From: Nostoc sp. PA-18-2419
GTDB lineage: Bacteria > Cyanobacteriota > Cyanobacteriia > Cyanobacteriales > Nostocaceae
NCBI RefSeq assembly: GCF_005869855.1
Contig: NZ_SZNH01000003.1
Location: 62,001 to 126,000 of the forward strand
Reading direction: 5' to 3'
DNA: 64,000 nucleotides
In this document: piece by piece, positions 36,809-46,425 of the stretch
Layout of the letters: every line of letters starts with the position of its first letter
How positions within the stretch are numbered: the stretch's first letter is position 1
Notes under the pieces: generated by a model
Told to the model about the DNA's origin: nothing
The model's database searches: none
The model's input: the letters and a program-made list of their open reading frames with translations, nothing else
Program-made: the position numbers and the translations under genes

Positions 36809-37450
36809 ATGCAACCTCGTAAACCCCAACAAATTGCTCGTGAATTGGCACTTTTAAGCCTTAGCCAATTACCAGTAAACCCAAAAAAATTAGATAAATT
36901 ACAAGACGAGCAACTGGTATCAAAGTTAGTGTTAGGAGCAGTACGCACCTTGACTTCCGAAGTGCAAGATACCCTGAATAATGCCGCAGGTGAACTGCAA
37001 CGCAGTAATGATCGCCTTTTAAGTAGCCAAACTCGTGCCTCCGACCTCAATACTGCCAGAAAAATGCTCCAAGAGGCGATCGCATCTACCCAAATAGCAA
37101 TCAATCAGTTGGGAACGGCTATCGATTTCCCAGAATTAATTCAGTTAGCTAATCAGGACAAAGGAGTGCGTAATTACGCTAAAGATGTTGTAATTACAGT
37201 CAGCGAAAATCGACAAATTATAGATGAACTCATATCCAATGCCTTAGTAGACTGGCAAGTAACTCGCCTCGCCCAGATTGACCGAGATATCCTACAAATT
37301 GCTGTAGCTGAAATGAAATTCTTGGGAGTTCCAGATAGCATCGCCATCAACGAAGCAGTAGAGCTTGCCAAACGGTACAGTGGAGACGAAGGTCATCGGT
37401 TTATTAATGGTGTTTTGCGCCGAGTTATCGAGCAGAAGAAAAGCGCATAG
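36809..37450 (+). CDS. nusB: Transcription antitermination factor NusB
   Basis: NusB is an all-helical RNA-binding protein of the rRNA antitermination complex, acting with NusE (S10) at boxA. The first helix is [16 protein letters not shown], and the C-terminal core has [34 protein letters not shown] and [12 protein letters not shown], the classical NusB end. At 213 aa it is longer than the E. coli 139 aa, due to an inserted helical segment (about 45-120). It precedes ftsY by 187 bp, separated by a dispersed repeat. Confidence 0.92.
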   Translation: MQPRKPQQIARELALLSLSQLPVNPKKLDKLQDEQLVSKLVLGAVRTLTSEVQDTLNNAAGELQRSNDRLLSSQTRASDLNTARKMLQEAIASTQIAINQLGTAIDFPELIQLANQDKGVRNYAKDVVITVSENRQIIDELISNALVDWQVTRLAQIDRDILQIAVAEMKFLGVPDSIAINEAVELAKRYSGDEGHRFINGVLRRVIEQKKSA

Positions 37451-37496
37451 TGTTTCTATACTTAGTTTATGAAGTAAGTGTAGATATAGGAGATGA

Positions 37497-37576
37497 TGCA
37501 TAGGGAGAATAACTGTGACTCCTAACTCAGCACTGGCTCAACGCCTATAAAAAAGCTAACAGCACTCGTAATGCCC
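37497..37576. repeat. Dispersed repeat copy 5, between nusB and ftsY
   Basis: GGGAGAATAACTGTGACTCC, TCAGCACTGGCTCAACGCC and AAAAAGCTAACAGCACTCGT match the family core. This is the most compact copy and has lost most of the middle part seen at 34543 and 59765. Confidence 0.7.
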
Positions 37577-37637
37577 CAAGTTCAATTAAACTCATTACTT
37601 ATAACTTATAAATTCCATAACAACTAATACTGCTGCA

Positions 37638-39266
37638 ATGGTTTTTAATTGGTTCCGTCGTCAATATAATGATTCCTCTGAAACCCCCTCTGAGAAGAAG
37701 CAGGAACAAACTCCTCCTGTACAAGAACCCCAACCAGAGACAGCCGAAACTTCATCAGATACAACAACAGACTTGTTGGCGTTTGCTAAAGCCGCTTATA
37801 AAAATATTCAACAAAAACAACAATCCCAACCAGGAGAAACCCAGTCTGATTCAGCAGAGGCTTTAGCACCATCAGAACTACCTGAAACTACTGAAACAGT
37901 AACTTCTGAAATAGAAACTCAAGCAATTGAACAAGTTACTGCTACAACACAAAGAAAACAGGCAGAAGGTAATCAAACGACCACAGATGAAGAAAGTATA
38001 GAAGATTCTCCAGTAACTGCAATTGCTGATCAGTCTGATGTTAAAAGCTCAGAATTAACTGCAAATGAAACTCAGATAACAACCACCGAACCATTAACTA
38101 CGCCAGAGACAACACAGCCAACAGTACCATCCTTCTTAGAACGGGCGGCAGCAGAACGGCAAGCAAAGTTGGAACAACTCATAGCCAGTGCTATCGAAGT
38201 CCCAGAACCAGAGGTGGTACAGCCAGTATTAAAGACACAAGACCAAACCCCTGTAGTAGTATTTGATGATGGATTTGTTTGGTCAGCAGAAGTTTTAGCA
38301 GCTCAAGGTAGACGCGCAGAAGATGTTTCGATTGAAGAAATTACCTGGCTCAAAAAGCTGCGACAAGGATTAGATAAAACTCGCCGTGGCATCCTTAACC
38401 AACTCAAAGCGATTGTCGGCAAAGGGCCACTTAACCAAGCTGCCATATCAGAAATTGAGGCATTACTGCTGCAAGCTGATGTGGGTGTAGAAGCCACAGA
38501 CTTAATTATTGATGCCCTACAGAAAAAATTGCTTCAAGAAGTCACCCCACCAGAAGAAGCGATCGCTTATCTAAAACAAATCCTTCGGGATATGCTGGAT
38601 ACACCAGGGAAAACATCCCATAAATCTAGCTTTACTCCAGAAAAAGAAACTTTAAATATTTGGCTAATTACCGGAGTTAATGGTGCTGGTAAAACCACTA
38701 CTATTGGTAAAATTGCTCATTTAGGACAAAAATCTGGTTATAAATGCTTGATTGGGGCAGCAGACACCTTCCGCGCTGCTGCGGTGGAACAAGTGAAAGT
38801 TTGGGGTAGTAGAAGCGGTGTAGAAGTCATTGCCAATCCTGGCAAGAATACAGATCCAGCAGCAGTTGTATTTGATGCGATCGCTGCTGCCCAAGCACGT
38901 CAAACAGAATTACTTTTAGTAGATACTGCCGGACGACTGCAAAACAAGAAAAATTTAATGGACGAACTCAGTAAAATTCGGCGAATTATCGACAAAAAAG
39001 CCCCAAATGCAAAAGTAGAATCACTGTTGGTTTTAGATGCCACTTTAGGTCAAAATGGACTGCGACAAGCCGAAATTTTCTCCCAAGCTGCCCAACTTAG
39101 TGGTGTTGTCTTAACCAAGCTTGATGGTACTGCCAAAGGCGGCGTTGCCCTTGCCGTTGTCCAGCAATTAGGTTTACCTATTCGCTTTATTGGTGCTGGT
39201 GAAGGAATCGAAGATCTGCGCCCCTTTTCTAGCTACGAGTTTGTTGAAGCCCTGTTGAGCAGTTAA
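37638..39266 (+). CDS. ftsY: Signal recognition particle receptor FtsY
   Basis: FtsY is the SRP receptor GTPase that docks SRP-ribosome complexes on the membrane. The NG domain starts about residue 225: GVNGAGKTTTIGKIA (G1), AADTFRAAAVEQ, LVDTAGRLQNK (G3), LTKLDGTAKGG (G4), and RFIGAGEGIEDLRPF. The N-terminal 200 residues are a Glu/Thr/Gln-rich, acidic, probably disordered A-domain with many PETTET-type tracts, as in other long FtsY proteins. Total 542 aa. Confidence 0.96.
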   Translation: MVFNWFRRQYNDSSETPSEKKQEQTPPVQEPQPETAETSSDTTTDLLAFAKAAYKNIQQKQQSQPGETQSDSAEALAPSELPETTETVTSEIETQAIEQVTATTQRKQAEGNQTTTDEESIEDSPVTAIADQSDVKSSELTANETQITTTEPLTTPETTQPTVPSFLERAAAERQAKLEQLIASAIEVPEPEVVQPVLKTQDQTPVVVFDDGFVWSAEVLAAQGRRAEDVSIEEITWLKKLRQGLDKTRRGILNQLKAIVGKGPLNQAAISEIEALLLQADVGVEATDLIIDALQKKLLQEVTPPEEAIAYLKQILRDMLDTPGKTSHKSSFTPEKETLNIWLITGVNGAGKTTTIGKIAHLGQKSGYKCLIGAADTFRAAAVEQVKVWGSRSGVEVIANPGKNTDPAAVVFDAIAAAQARQTELLLVDTAGRLQNKKNLMDELSKIRRIIDKKAPNAKVESLLVLDATLGQNGLRQAEIFSQAAQLSGVVLTKLDGTAKGGVALAVVQQLGLPIRFIGAGEGIEDLRPFSSYEFVEALLSS

Positions 39267-40010
39267 TGGTTTGTTACGCGAAGTTTGAAGGATTATGACT
39301 GAGGCTTTTAGGCAAAGAGTTTTAAATCCGGCAAATTTGCCTTCACAGACCATTAGCTAAAAAAGCTAGGATTAAAAATTTTGCTTGACAAATTGATATA
39401 TTTAAGTGTAATTAAATCTGGTATTATCGCTGGAACTAACTAGAAACAAAACACTAGAAACAGCTGAAGTCCTAAAATCATCAATTGGTACAATTAGACT
39501 GCTTCAAAACTCCCAAGTGTCCTCTTGGCTCATACTCCAAAAGTATTTAGAAATATTTTCTAGAACAAATCTAGAGATTTTAAGTGTTTGTCATTAGTTA
39601 TGGGTCTAAAGAAATGACAAAGGATGAAAGACAAAACATGAAAACAAATACTTACTCCAAAAGCCATAGGAATTGTTCTGTTATTAAAGTATTTTTATGA
39701 CTTGAGAGATATGCTTTAAAAATTAAATTATGAAAGAATAAAAAACTTTATGAGATGTTATTCTAAAGTAAAAATTTTCCGGAATTGAGTTTTAATTAAA
39801 AATGTATGATTCGAAGTGACTAACATCCAATTTAGAATGCAATAGGCAAATAAAATACTTATAAAATTTTCCTGTTACGTCTTTATACTCTTGCTAAAGT
39901 CACAAGTCTTGTCTAAATATGGTTTAGCAATACCAAAGCCAAAACAGCCAAAAGATTTTTATATAATCTCATATAATCTTAAACCTACTAAATAAAGTGT
40001 AATAGTACCT
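39267..40010. other. Intergenic region ftsY-phosphatase, 744 bp
   Basis: Just after ftsY are small inverted repeats, GGCAAATTTGCC (about 39338) and TAGCTAAAAAAGCTA (about 39355), which may help end transcription. The remainder is AT-rich with no supported ORF and no tRNA-like cloverleaf. The last part should hold the promoter of the phosphatase gene. Confidence 0.35.
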
Positions 40011-41402
40011 GTGCCTGTGTCTCAACTGCCTTCTCAACCCACTGATAATAATAGTAGTCCTGCGACTGATGTCACACCAGTCGTGGCCTTGAAAGAACTC
40101 GTGGCAAGGTTGCACCGGGAACAGAATAAGATTCAAGATTTACTCAGTTCTTTAGGATTTGCCCTCAGAAGCTTCAATAATTTGAATCAGTTTTTGGAAC
40201 TGATCCCGCTGATGGCAACAAGAGTAACAGATGCAGATGGCAGTGCCCTGTTTCTCTACAAACCAAATGGTCAAGTCAGGCTAGAGCAACTCCACTGGCA
40301 AGATAGTCACCAGCGTAAGAATATCCGCAAAGCGTTAGAGATAGCCACCAGTCAAATCACACTTGTGCCCAATACTGCGCCGATAGCAAATGCTACAGGA
40401 ATTTTGGATGACCAAATGCATCGCTATTTGGGGCCGGATGTGCAAATATTTGGTACAGCGATTTTGGTAAAGCATACAGAACGGGGTTGGCTGTATGTTT
40501 TGAGCCGCGATCCGGAATATACTTGGACAGAAACTAGGCAAAAGTTAGTTAGGTTAGTGGCAGATCAAACAGCAGTCGCGATCGAAAATGATGAACTAGC
40601 TGTAGAACTGAGAAAAAAAGAACGTTTAGACCAAGAACTAGAAATTGGTGCAGAAATTCAACGGCGACTTCTACCACGCCAATGTCCTACGATTCCTGGT
40701 GCAGTGCTAGCAGCACGCTGTAAACCTGCAAATCGTGTGGGTGGAGACTATTATGACTTTATCGCCACCAATAATAATCAGATTCAGCCAAACACCAGAG
40801 GCGGCACAGGAAATGGTCGTTGGGGTTTGGTAATTGGTGATGTTATGGGCAAAGGTGTTCCTGCTGGGCTGATTATGACGATGATGCGGGGAATGCTACG
40901 AGGAGAAGTACTACACGGTAATTCTCCAGCCAGAATTCTGCAAAACTTAAATCGAGTTATGTATGCGGACTTAGAAAATTCTCATCGCTTTGTAACGCTA
41001 TTTTACTCAGAATACAATCCCCAAAATCGAACTTTATCCTATAGCAATGCGGCACACAATCCTCCTTTGTGGTGGCACGCAGCTACGAAAAGTGTCAGCC
41101 GTTTAGATACTTTAGGGATGCTAATTGGTTTAGATGCTAACAGCCAATATGAAGATGCCCAGGTACAGTTAGAACCTGGGGATACAATTATTTACTATAC
41201 AGATGGCTTGACTGATGCTGCTGCTGCTAGTGGCGATCGCTTTGACGAAGAAAACTTTATTGCTGACTTCAATACAGCTTGTAAATATTGTAATGGACCA
41301 CAGGAAATTGTTGATTATTTATTTGACCAAGTTCAAAAATTCATCGGCGCTGAAAAACAAAACACTGATGATATGACATTAGTTGTTTTGCAAATTCTTT
41401 AG
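40011..41402 (+). CDS. GAF-domain PP2C-type serine phosphatase (RsbU/SpoIIE-like)
   Basis: Residues about 25-195 form a GAF sensor (RSFNNLNQFLELIPLMATRV ... RLVADQTAVAIEND). A coiled linker (ELRKKERLDQELEIGAEIQ) with RRLLPRQCP follows, then a PP2C/SpoIIE phosphatase domain with VGGDYYDF, LVIGDVMGKGVPAGLIM, HRFVTLFYSEYN and DTIIYYTDGLTDA, carrying the metal-binding Asp residues. Such proteins dephosphorylate anti-sigma-factor antagonists in partner-switching. No STAS or kinase gene is adjacent. The start is GTG 40011. It converges on plsY. Confidence 0.9.
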   Translation: MPVSQLPSQPTDNNSSPATDVTPVVALKELVARLHREQNKIQDLLSSLGFALRSFNNLNQFLELIPLMATRVTDADGSALFLYKPNGQVRLEQLHWQDSHQRKNIRKALEIATSQITLVPNTAPIANATGILDDQMHRYLGPDVQIFGTAILVKHTERGWLYVLSRDPEYTWTETRQKLVRLVADQTAVAIENDELAVELRKKERLDQELEIGAEIQRRLLPRQCPTIPGAVLAARCKPANRVGGDYYDFIATNNNQIQPNTRGGTGNGRWGLVIGDVMGKGVPAGLIMTMMRGMLRGEVLHGNSPARILQNLNRVMYADLENSHRFVTLFYSEYNPQNRTLSYSNAAHNPPLWWHAATKSVSRLDTLGMLIGLDANSQYEDAQVQLEPGDTIIYYTDGLTDAAAASGDRFDEENFIADFNTACKYCNGPQEIVDYLFDQVQKFIGAEKQNTDDMTLVVLQIL

Positions 41403-41463
41403 TTATTTGTCCTTTGTCCTCTGGTGCAAAGTTGAGGCAGTCCGTTGGCTATTTTCCCCCGCT

Positions 41464-41515
41464 TAAAGGAACAGCTGTTAAGCCACTGCTCGACTGCGGT
41501 CTGGCAGTTCCTTTA
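41464..41515. terminator. Large inverted repeat between convergent genes (possible two-way terminator)
   Basis: TAAAGGAAC (41464-41472) and GTTCCTTTA (41507-41515) pair perfectly, enclosing a further small hairpin (AGCCACTGCTCGACTGCGGTCT). It lies between the stops of the phosphatase (plus) and plsY (minus). There is no strong T-run, so a repeat element is the other option. Confidence 0.5.
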
Positions 41516-41562
41516 GTGGCGTCTGTTCGCTGCTAAAGATATATCTGTTGGTTGTTAGCTAA

Positions 41563-42246
41563 TTATGCAGTTTGATCTATTTCCTTAGCTAAATTTTGTC
41601 CTAATTTTGCTTCAGTACCAGCAATTATTCGTTCGATATTACTGCGATGGCGGAAAATTACATATAACCCGCCAGCAATTCCAAATAGAACATAAGGTAA
41701 GGGTTGATGCAAAAGCAACATGAAAATAGAAACAGCCATTGCACCTGCAATTGAACTCAAAGAAACAATCCGCGATATCGCCACGACGACGGCAAACACA
41801 CTCGCTGTTGCTAAACCTACCTGCCAATTCATTGCTAACAAAATCCCCAAGCTAATAGCAACGGATTTACCACCAGTGAACCCTAAAAAAATTGATTTAC
41901 TGTGTCCAAGGATGGCAGCTAAACCAGCTAAAGTTATTAACCAAGGTTGCCACGTTTTTGCATCTATCGTTGGGGGTATAAAATTTTGACTAATGGCAAA
42001 ATTGAACAACAAATAAACTAAAGTGATCGCTAATACTCCCTTCAAAGAATCAAGTACTAAAACGAATGCTCCTGCCCTTTTGCCTAAGGTTCTTAGCACA
42101 TTCGTTGCCCCAGTAGAACCCGAACCAACTTCTCGAATATCAATACCTTTTAACTGCTTGACAGCAATATACCCGGTGGGAAAGGAACCCAGCAGGTAGG
42201 CTACAAATACAATTACCCCGCATAGAGTCAACCAGATAGCCATCAT
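41563..42246 (-). CDS. plsY: Glycerol-3-phosphate acyltransferase PlsY
   Basis: PlsY moves an acyl group from acyl-phosphate to glycerol-3-phosphate, the first step of phospholipid and galactolipid synthesis. The 227-aa membrane protein shows motif 1 (LLGSFPTGYIAVKQLKG), then DIREVGSGSTGATNVLRTLG (the SGNxGATN-type loop), the second motif HSKSIFLGFTGGKSVA with GGK, and about five to seven spans. The Lys/Ser residues of both loops are present. It faces the phosphatase gene and is alone on its strand. Confidence 0.95.
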   Translation of the reverse strand: MMAIWLTLCGVIVFVAYLLGSFPTGYIAVKQLKGIDIREVGSGSTGATNVLRTLGKRAGAFVLVLDSLKGVLAITLVYLLFNFAISQNFIPPTIDAKTWQPWLITLAGLAAILGHSKSIFLGFTGGKSVAISLGILLAMNWQVGLATASVFAVVVAISRIVSLSSIAGAMAVSIFMLLLHQPLPYVLFGIAGGLYVIFRHRSNIERIIAGTEAKLGQNLAKEIDQTA

Positions 42247-42378
42247 AAGAATTCAAAAATCGAAATAAATTTGGGTTAACACCATTTCTTTTTGAAGATG
42301 CGCCGATGACAATTAGATAAATAGAGCACGCCCTGACAAAGATTTAAGATGACGAATGACTAATCCACTAATAACTGA

Positions 42379-43653
42379 TTAAAAGTCATCATCATAGTTT
42401 CTCACTGTTTTGGGGTCGGGGGCAAAGGCTAACCAAAGAGGAAATTGCAGCAGGGACAAACTGATTTGCTCTTCTGAATCGTCAATAATAATCAAAGGCA
42501 ATTGATTAGCTTTTACCAATCGGTCTGCTTTTTGGGCTACAGCTTCAGATGCTTCAAATAATATCACGCCTCGGTCTGGCCCAAAATCTGGGCGACTGAT
42601 TCCCAGACAGTCTTGCAAGCCGCGCCGCCATTCACCTAATCGTTCAGGTGTATTAGCTAAAACTAAAGTACGGACGCGATCGCCATACAGCTTGTGTAAG
42701 ATTGAAATTACGGCTGAGGCAATCAGGATATTTTGCAAACGACTACCCATTGTCCGCAAAGCACCCCGCCCTCCTTGGCTGAAAAACCAGTTGGAGACTC
42801 GTTCAGCGTGGACTGGTTCAAAAGTGCGGCGCAGTTGCCAAGCTTGACCATAGTAATCTGGCTGATTGCGGTATTGGTCAATTAAGCGGCGAATTTGCTT
42901 TGTAGTATCTTGAAACTGTTGTTGAGCAAATTGTGGTATTCCTAGCTGAGGTTCAACTGCTTTAGCCTCTTTGAGAGATGGTTTTTCTCTTTCTACCACA
43001 GTTGGCGTGAGTTGCAACTGCTCAGCAGCAGCAGCCAAATCCTGTAAGCTACCCGTGAGATAGTCTTTAAAACCCTGCACTCGAATTGCCAAGTCTTGGG
43101 ATGCTCCAGCAAAAGTAGTTCGCATCTCGTTGCGAATACGTTCTTGACGGCGTTCTAGCTGTTCTATAGAAATTTGCAGGGCTTGTTTGCGTTGTTCTAA
43201 CTGCACTACAGACTCTTGTACGAGTCGTCCCAGAGAAGTTTGAGTTTCACTCAATTGTGCCTGAAGGGTTTTATAGGAAGCTTGCAGTTTGGCTATTTCT
43301 TGCTTAAGGGCTGCTTCGGTAGTTTGCAACTTTGCCACTCGCTGCTCGGCTGCGGCGTACAATATACTATTTTCTGATTTTGCTGTGTCTGAGCCCAGTG
43401 CAGTAATTTCCGGTTCTAACTGCCCCATAAACTCACCATTTAAATTTTGTGTTGGCTCTAGTGTGTAATCTACCTCTGCTGTATCGGAGATAGTTGAATC
43501 AAAAGTTGCGTGGTTTTCTGATGAGCTAATGGCTGCTGTTTCTACCACTGAATTAACAGATGAGTTTGTTTGAGGTTCAACTACATTGGTCTGTTCTTCT
43601 TGTGCCAACCATTCATCAACTGGTTCTGGGGTTTGAGATGCCTCTGGGTTCAT
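42379..43653 (-). CDS. DUF3086 family coiled-coil protein
   Basis: The first 100 residues are acidic and low in complexity. A long coiled coil follows (about 100-215; AALKQEIAKLQASYKTLQAQ, EQLERRQERIRNEM), then a conserved globular domain (FRRTFEPVHAERVSNWFFSQ-like, GGRGALRTMGSRLQNILIAS, GEWRRGLQDCLG) that I recognise as DUF3086, restricted to cyanobacteria. The track start is TTG; ATG 43653 is preferred (424 aa). It follows the DUF3119 and MlaE genes on the same strand, so it may belong to the same lipid-transport function. Direct evidence is lacking. Confidence 0.8.
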   Translation of the reverse strand: MNPEASQTPEPVDEWLAQEEQTNVVEPQTNSSVNSVVETAAISSSENHATFDSTISDTAEVDYTLEPTQNLNGEFMGQLEPEITALGSDTAKSENSILYAAAEQRVAKLQTTEAALKQEIAKLQASYKTLQAQLSETQTSLGRLVQESVVQLEQRKQALQISIEQLERRQERIRNEMRTTFAGASQDLAIRVQGFKDYLTGSLQDLAAAAEQLQLTPTVVEREKPSLKEAKAVEPQLGIPQFAQQQFQDTTKQIRRLIDQYRNQPDYYGQAWQLRRTFEPVHAERVSNWFFSQGGRGALRTMGSRLQNILIASAVISILHKLYGDRVRTLVLANTPERLGEWRRGLQDCLGISRPDFGPDRGVILFEASEAVAQKADRLVKANQLPLIIIDDSEEQISLSLLQFPLWLAFAPDPKTVRNYDDDF

Positions 43654-43846
43654 AAACAATGTTGTAATTTCTAATGATGCCGATAAATAGCTTTTAAAAT
43701 ATTACGATTAACAAGCTTTCAAATTCGTAAGTTTCGAGCCTACTAAATTTTGAGCTTTAAGTATAGATTACAACCACTCATCATTCAGGTAAAAGTTTGA
43801 GCGGCGGCTTTTACCACTCAAATCTTCGCTGACTCAGGACTTGGTA

Positions 43847-44233
43847 CTAAGTATGCGGACAACGTTCTTCCAAGCAAGTTTTTAAGGTGATGGGGTCAAA
43901 TAAAATCGGTAAAAAGTGAATGCTTTTGATTTCTCTAAAGTAAAACAGGATAGGGACTCTATTCCAGAAGATACGCCAATTTTGCCATTCTTGATACGGA
44001 AAATGTCGAATCAATTTTTCGCCTCTATGAATATCTAAGTCGGTAGCGGTAAATTGTAAGCGCAGTGTTAACGCTTGAAACATTAGAAATAAGCCAAATA
44101 CCATGAAAGCAAAGCCTATCCACGGTTGTACTAATATTAATGGAATACCACCAATTACCAACACTATAGGTATATTGTAGCTAGGCTTGAGTTCCACAGT
44201 CGCAGTGGAGTTAGGGGCAAATGAACTGGTCAC
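43847..44233 (-). CDS. DUF3119 family membrane protein
   Basis: This 128-aa protein has a membrane hairpin (IPIVLVIGGIPLILVQPWIG, FAFMVFGLFLMFQALTLRL) followed by a PH-like soluble end (LQFTATDLDIHRGEKLIRHF, YQEWQNWRIFW, SIHFLPILFDPITLKTCL). I recognise this as DUF3119. It sits between mlaE and DUF3086 in the same orientation with gaps of 102 and 193 bp. A lipid-handling role is inferred from neighbours only. Confidence 0.8.
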   Translation of the reverse strand: MTSSFAPNSTATVELKPSYNIPIVLVIGGIPLILVQPWIGFAFMVFGLFLMFQALTLRLQFTATDLDIHRGEKLIRHFPYQEWQNWRIFWNRVPILFYFREIKSIHFLPILFDPITLKTCLEERCPHT

Positions 44234-44285
44234 AGTCTTAAATTGTGCTTTGCTAGTAGATATCTCTCTATTTTAAGAGTGAGAA

Positions 44286-44314
44286 GTTAGGAGTTAAAAG
44301 TTAAAACTCCTAAC
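44286..44314. repeat. Inverted repeat between mlaE and DUF3119 genes
   Basis: GTTAGGAGTT (44286-44295) and AACTCCTAAC (44305-44314) are perfect complements around AAAAGTTAA. It belongs to the GTTAGGAG-type short repeats of this genome. It could attenuate read-through from mlaE. Confidence 0.6.
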
Positions 44315-44335
44315 TCTGTGAACTTCCAAATTTTA

Positions 44336-45130
44336 TCAGCCTTGCAGGAATGCACTCCCAGTACCTTGAAACATTAACCAAGAAAGAAAGAAATTAGTAA
44401 CAAAGATAATCAGCAAGGCAGTCACAACAGCAGCTGTGGTTGACTGTCCTACACCTTTGGCTCCTCCTGTTGTTGTCATGCCCCAACTGCAACCAATTAC
44501 AGCGATTAGAATACCAAAGCAGCACGCTTTAATCATGGCGCTAAAAATATCCCAAAGACCAAGAAAGTTACGGGCTGAGTCTAGAAAGACAGTATCAGAG
44601 AGGTTGTAAATATTTGTCGCAATTATCAATCCTCCTAACATCCCTGTGACTAGAGATAACAGGGTTAAAATTGGGAGCATTAAAAAACAAGCAATAACGC
44701 GGGGGATAACTAGATAATCGATTGGATCTGTTCTTAGCATCAACATAGCATCGATTTGTTCTGTTACCCGCATCGTACCGATTTCTGCTGCAAAGGCAGA
44801 ACCGACTCGCCCCGCTAAAACCACTGCTGTTAAAACGGGAGAGAGTTCTCGTGTCAAGGCTACGGAAAGCACTCCACCGATAATGTTTCCTGCGCCAAAG
44901 TTGATAAATTCTCGCGCCACCTGAATGGTAAACACTGCGCCGACGAAAATAGCCGTCAATAGAGCAATAAATAGGGAATCTGGTCCGACTGCTGCCATTT
45001 GCTCTAAGGTATTGCGGCGATGAATTTTACCCTTTAATAGGTGAACTAGTACTTGCCCACCTAGAAAAATCGCTGCCAGCAACCGCTGACTCCATTCTCC
45101 TAAACTGGATTTGGATGTAGTCTGGTTCAA
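44336..45130 (-). CDS. mlaE: MlaE/YrbE-type lipid ABC transporter permease
   Basis: The 264-aa permease has about five to six spans and MlaE hallmarks: GPDSLFIALLTAIFVGAVFT, QVAREFINFGAGNIIGG, SVALTRELSPVLTAVVLAGR, GSAFAAEIGTMRVTEQIDAM (the EQIDAL-type coupling motif) and PRVIACFLMLPILTLL. It is the membrane subunit of a lipid transporter equivalent to the plastid TGD1, which with an MlaF ATPase and an MlaD/MCE protein moves lipids between membranes. Those partners are not in the window. Confidence 0.92.
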   Translation of the reverse strand: MNQTTSKSSLGEWSQRLLAAIFLGGQVLVHLLKGKIHRRNTLEQMAAVGPDSLFIALLTAIFVGAVFTIQVAREFINFGAGNIIGGVLSVALTRELSPVLTAVVLAGRVGSAFAAEIGTMRVTEQIDAMLMLRTDPIDYLVIPRVIACFLMLPILTLLSLVTGMLGGLIIATNIYNLSDTVFLDSARNFLGLWDIFSAMIKACCFGILIAVIGCSWGMTTTGGAKGVGQSTTAAVVTALLIIFVTNFFLSWLMFQGTGSAFLQG

Positions 45131-45183
45131 TGTTTTGTAGCTAAGTTGGTAACTGCCTTAAGAATAGCGAAAGTCGTGGTAAA

Positions 45184-45211
45184 TGGGGAATGGGGCATTG
45201 GGCATTGGGAG
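45184..45211. repeat. Heptanucleotide repeat (TGGGGCA-type) upstream of mlaE
   Basis: Four 7-mers TGGGGAA TGGGGCA TTGGGCA TTGGGAG. The rest of the 482-bp divergent gap (45131-45612) shows only AT-rich DNA. A TTGACA hexamer at about 45516 could be a -35 box for the plus-strand gene at 45613, but no good -10 sits at 17 bp. Confidence 0.6.
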
Positions 45212-45612
45212 TTTAGTCAGGGTTGTTGCTTTTTTATAATCTCCACACCTTCCAGTTGGTGAGTTTGGGCTACGCTCAACTACCGCCAAGTCGAACCACA
45301 TCTCCCGACTCTCTAAATAGGGCTGAATATTAACTTAGTTTAAAGATGCTCTCAGAAAATAAAGCTGTCATTAAACGCGTTGCTAAGCGGTAAGCAGGTA
45401 CTGACTTTGTCTAAAACCTTTATTTGACAAAGATTTTGTAGATTTCAGTTTTTTTTACATTCCCCTGCATATGATGTAACTTGTAGCAGTTTATTTTAAT
45501 GAAAACTTAAGATTTTTGACAGATTGTCTAGTCTCAAGCAATTACACGTATTGTAGAAAATGACAAATCGCTATCGAGCTCTTGTCATCTTCACTCACGG
45601 AGTTTGTCTTCA

Positions 45613-45909
45613 ATGACTATTTTCGCTAGCTTTCTCCGCTCTGTGTTACTAACGGTCATTTTTAGTTTTGTTGCCCCCATGTTGCTAGTTGGCGGGGGAT
45701 TGCTGTTTTTATTCCTGATGGGTTGTTTCCCGGGTTTACAAGAGTTAACTGACGCGATCGCTACTGCGATTGTTGATTTTCTTGCCACCTTTGGCAGTGG
45801 AACTCCTGTACGCGGATTATTTGTAATTAGCTTGACCTGTAGTTTTGTCGGCACACTGTTTGATATTTATGTTTGTTATCGGTGTCAAATTTTACGAAGC
45901 GATTCTTAA
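45613..45909 (+). CDS. Small conserved-looking membrane protein, unknown function
   Basis: ATG 45613 (MTIFASFLRSVLLTVIFSF) gives 98 aa; the track's TTG start three codons earlier is less likely. It has membrane spans at about 8-35 (LLTVIFSFVAPMLLVGGGLL) and 65-90 (GLFVISLTCSFVGTLFDIYV), joined by an amphipathic segment (GLQELTDAIATAIVDFL). I do not recognise a named family. It is divergent from mlaE and is followed by 516 bp without genes. Confidence 0.6.
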   Translation: MTIFASFLRSVLLTVIFSFVAPMLLVGGGLLFLFLMGCFPGLQELTDAIATAIVDFLATFGSGTPVRGLFVISLTCSFVGTLFDIYVCYRCQILRSDS

Positions 45910-46425
45910 TAGTGACAATAGCTTTGCTCAGATGTTCATGAACTGTACAAAACAAAAAAGTGATTTTCTAAACTAAAAGTACGGCCGGTCTGAACCTTGA
46001 TCAGGATTAGCATTAATAAACGAATTTTTGATTAATTAAAATACTAAAATGATTGATGAAATACTTAATGAATTATTAGCTATTAATTACTAATAACTAA
46101 TGCAAGTCTCTGCCTGTAACAAACTGCTTCTAAGATAGAAGCCCAAAGACTTTGAAATTTTGAATGCCGTAAAACAGCAAAAATAGCTTTTCTAAATCAT
46201 CTCCTGGACATGAAACTAAATTTAGGTATTTTATACTAGCCAGAATCTTCAATAACTTAATTAATATTCACTGGAAAATTTGACAAAAAGTCTCTCTAAA
46301 TTATAAAAAATTATTAAAATTATGGTGAAAACAATGGTTGCTCATGTTTCTTAACAGAACCAAGCAGGTCGTTTGACCGCTGGGCATCTTATATTAAGTT
46401 TATGACGAAGTTATGTTGACAACTC
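45910..46425. other. Intergenic region before sppA, 516 bp
   Basis: AT-rich DNA without a supported ORF or RNA gene. A faint direct repeat of ATTAATTACTAATAACTAATG lies near 46082. The part close to 46400 should contain the sppA promoter, which I cannot place. Confidence 0.35.
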
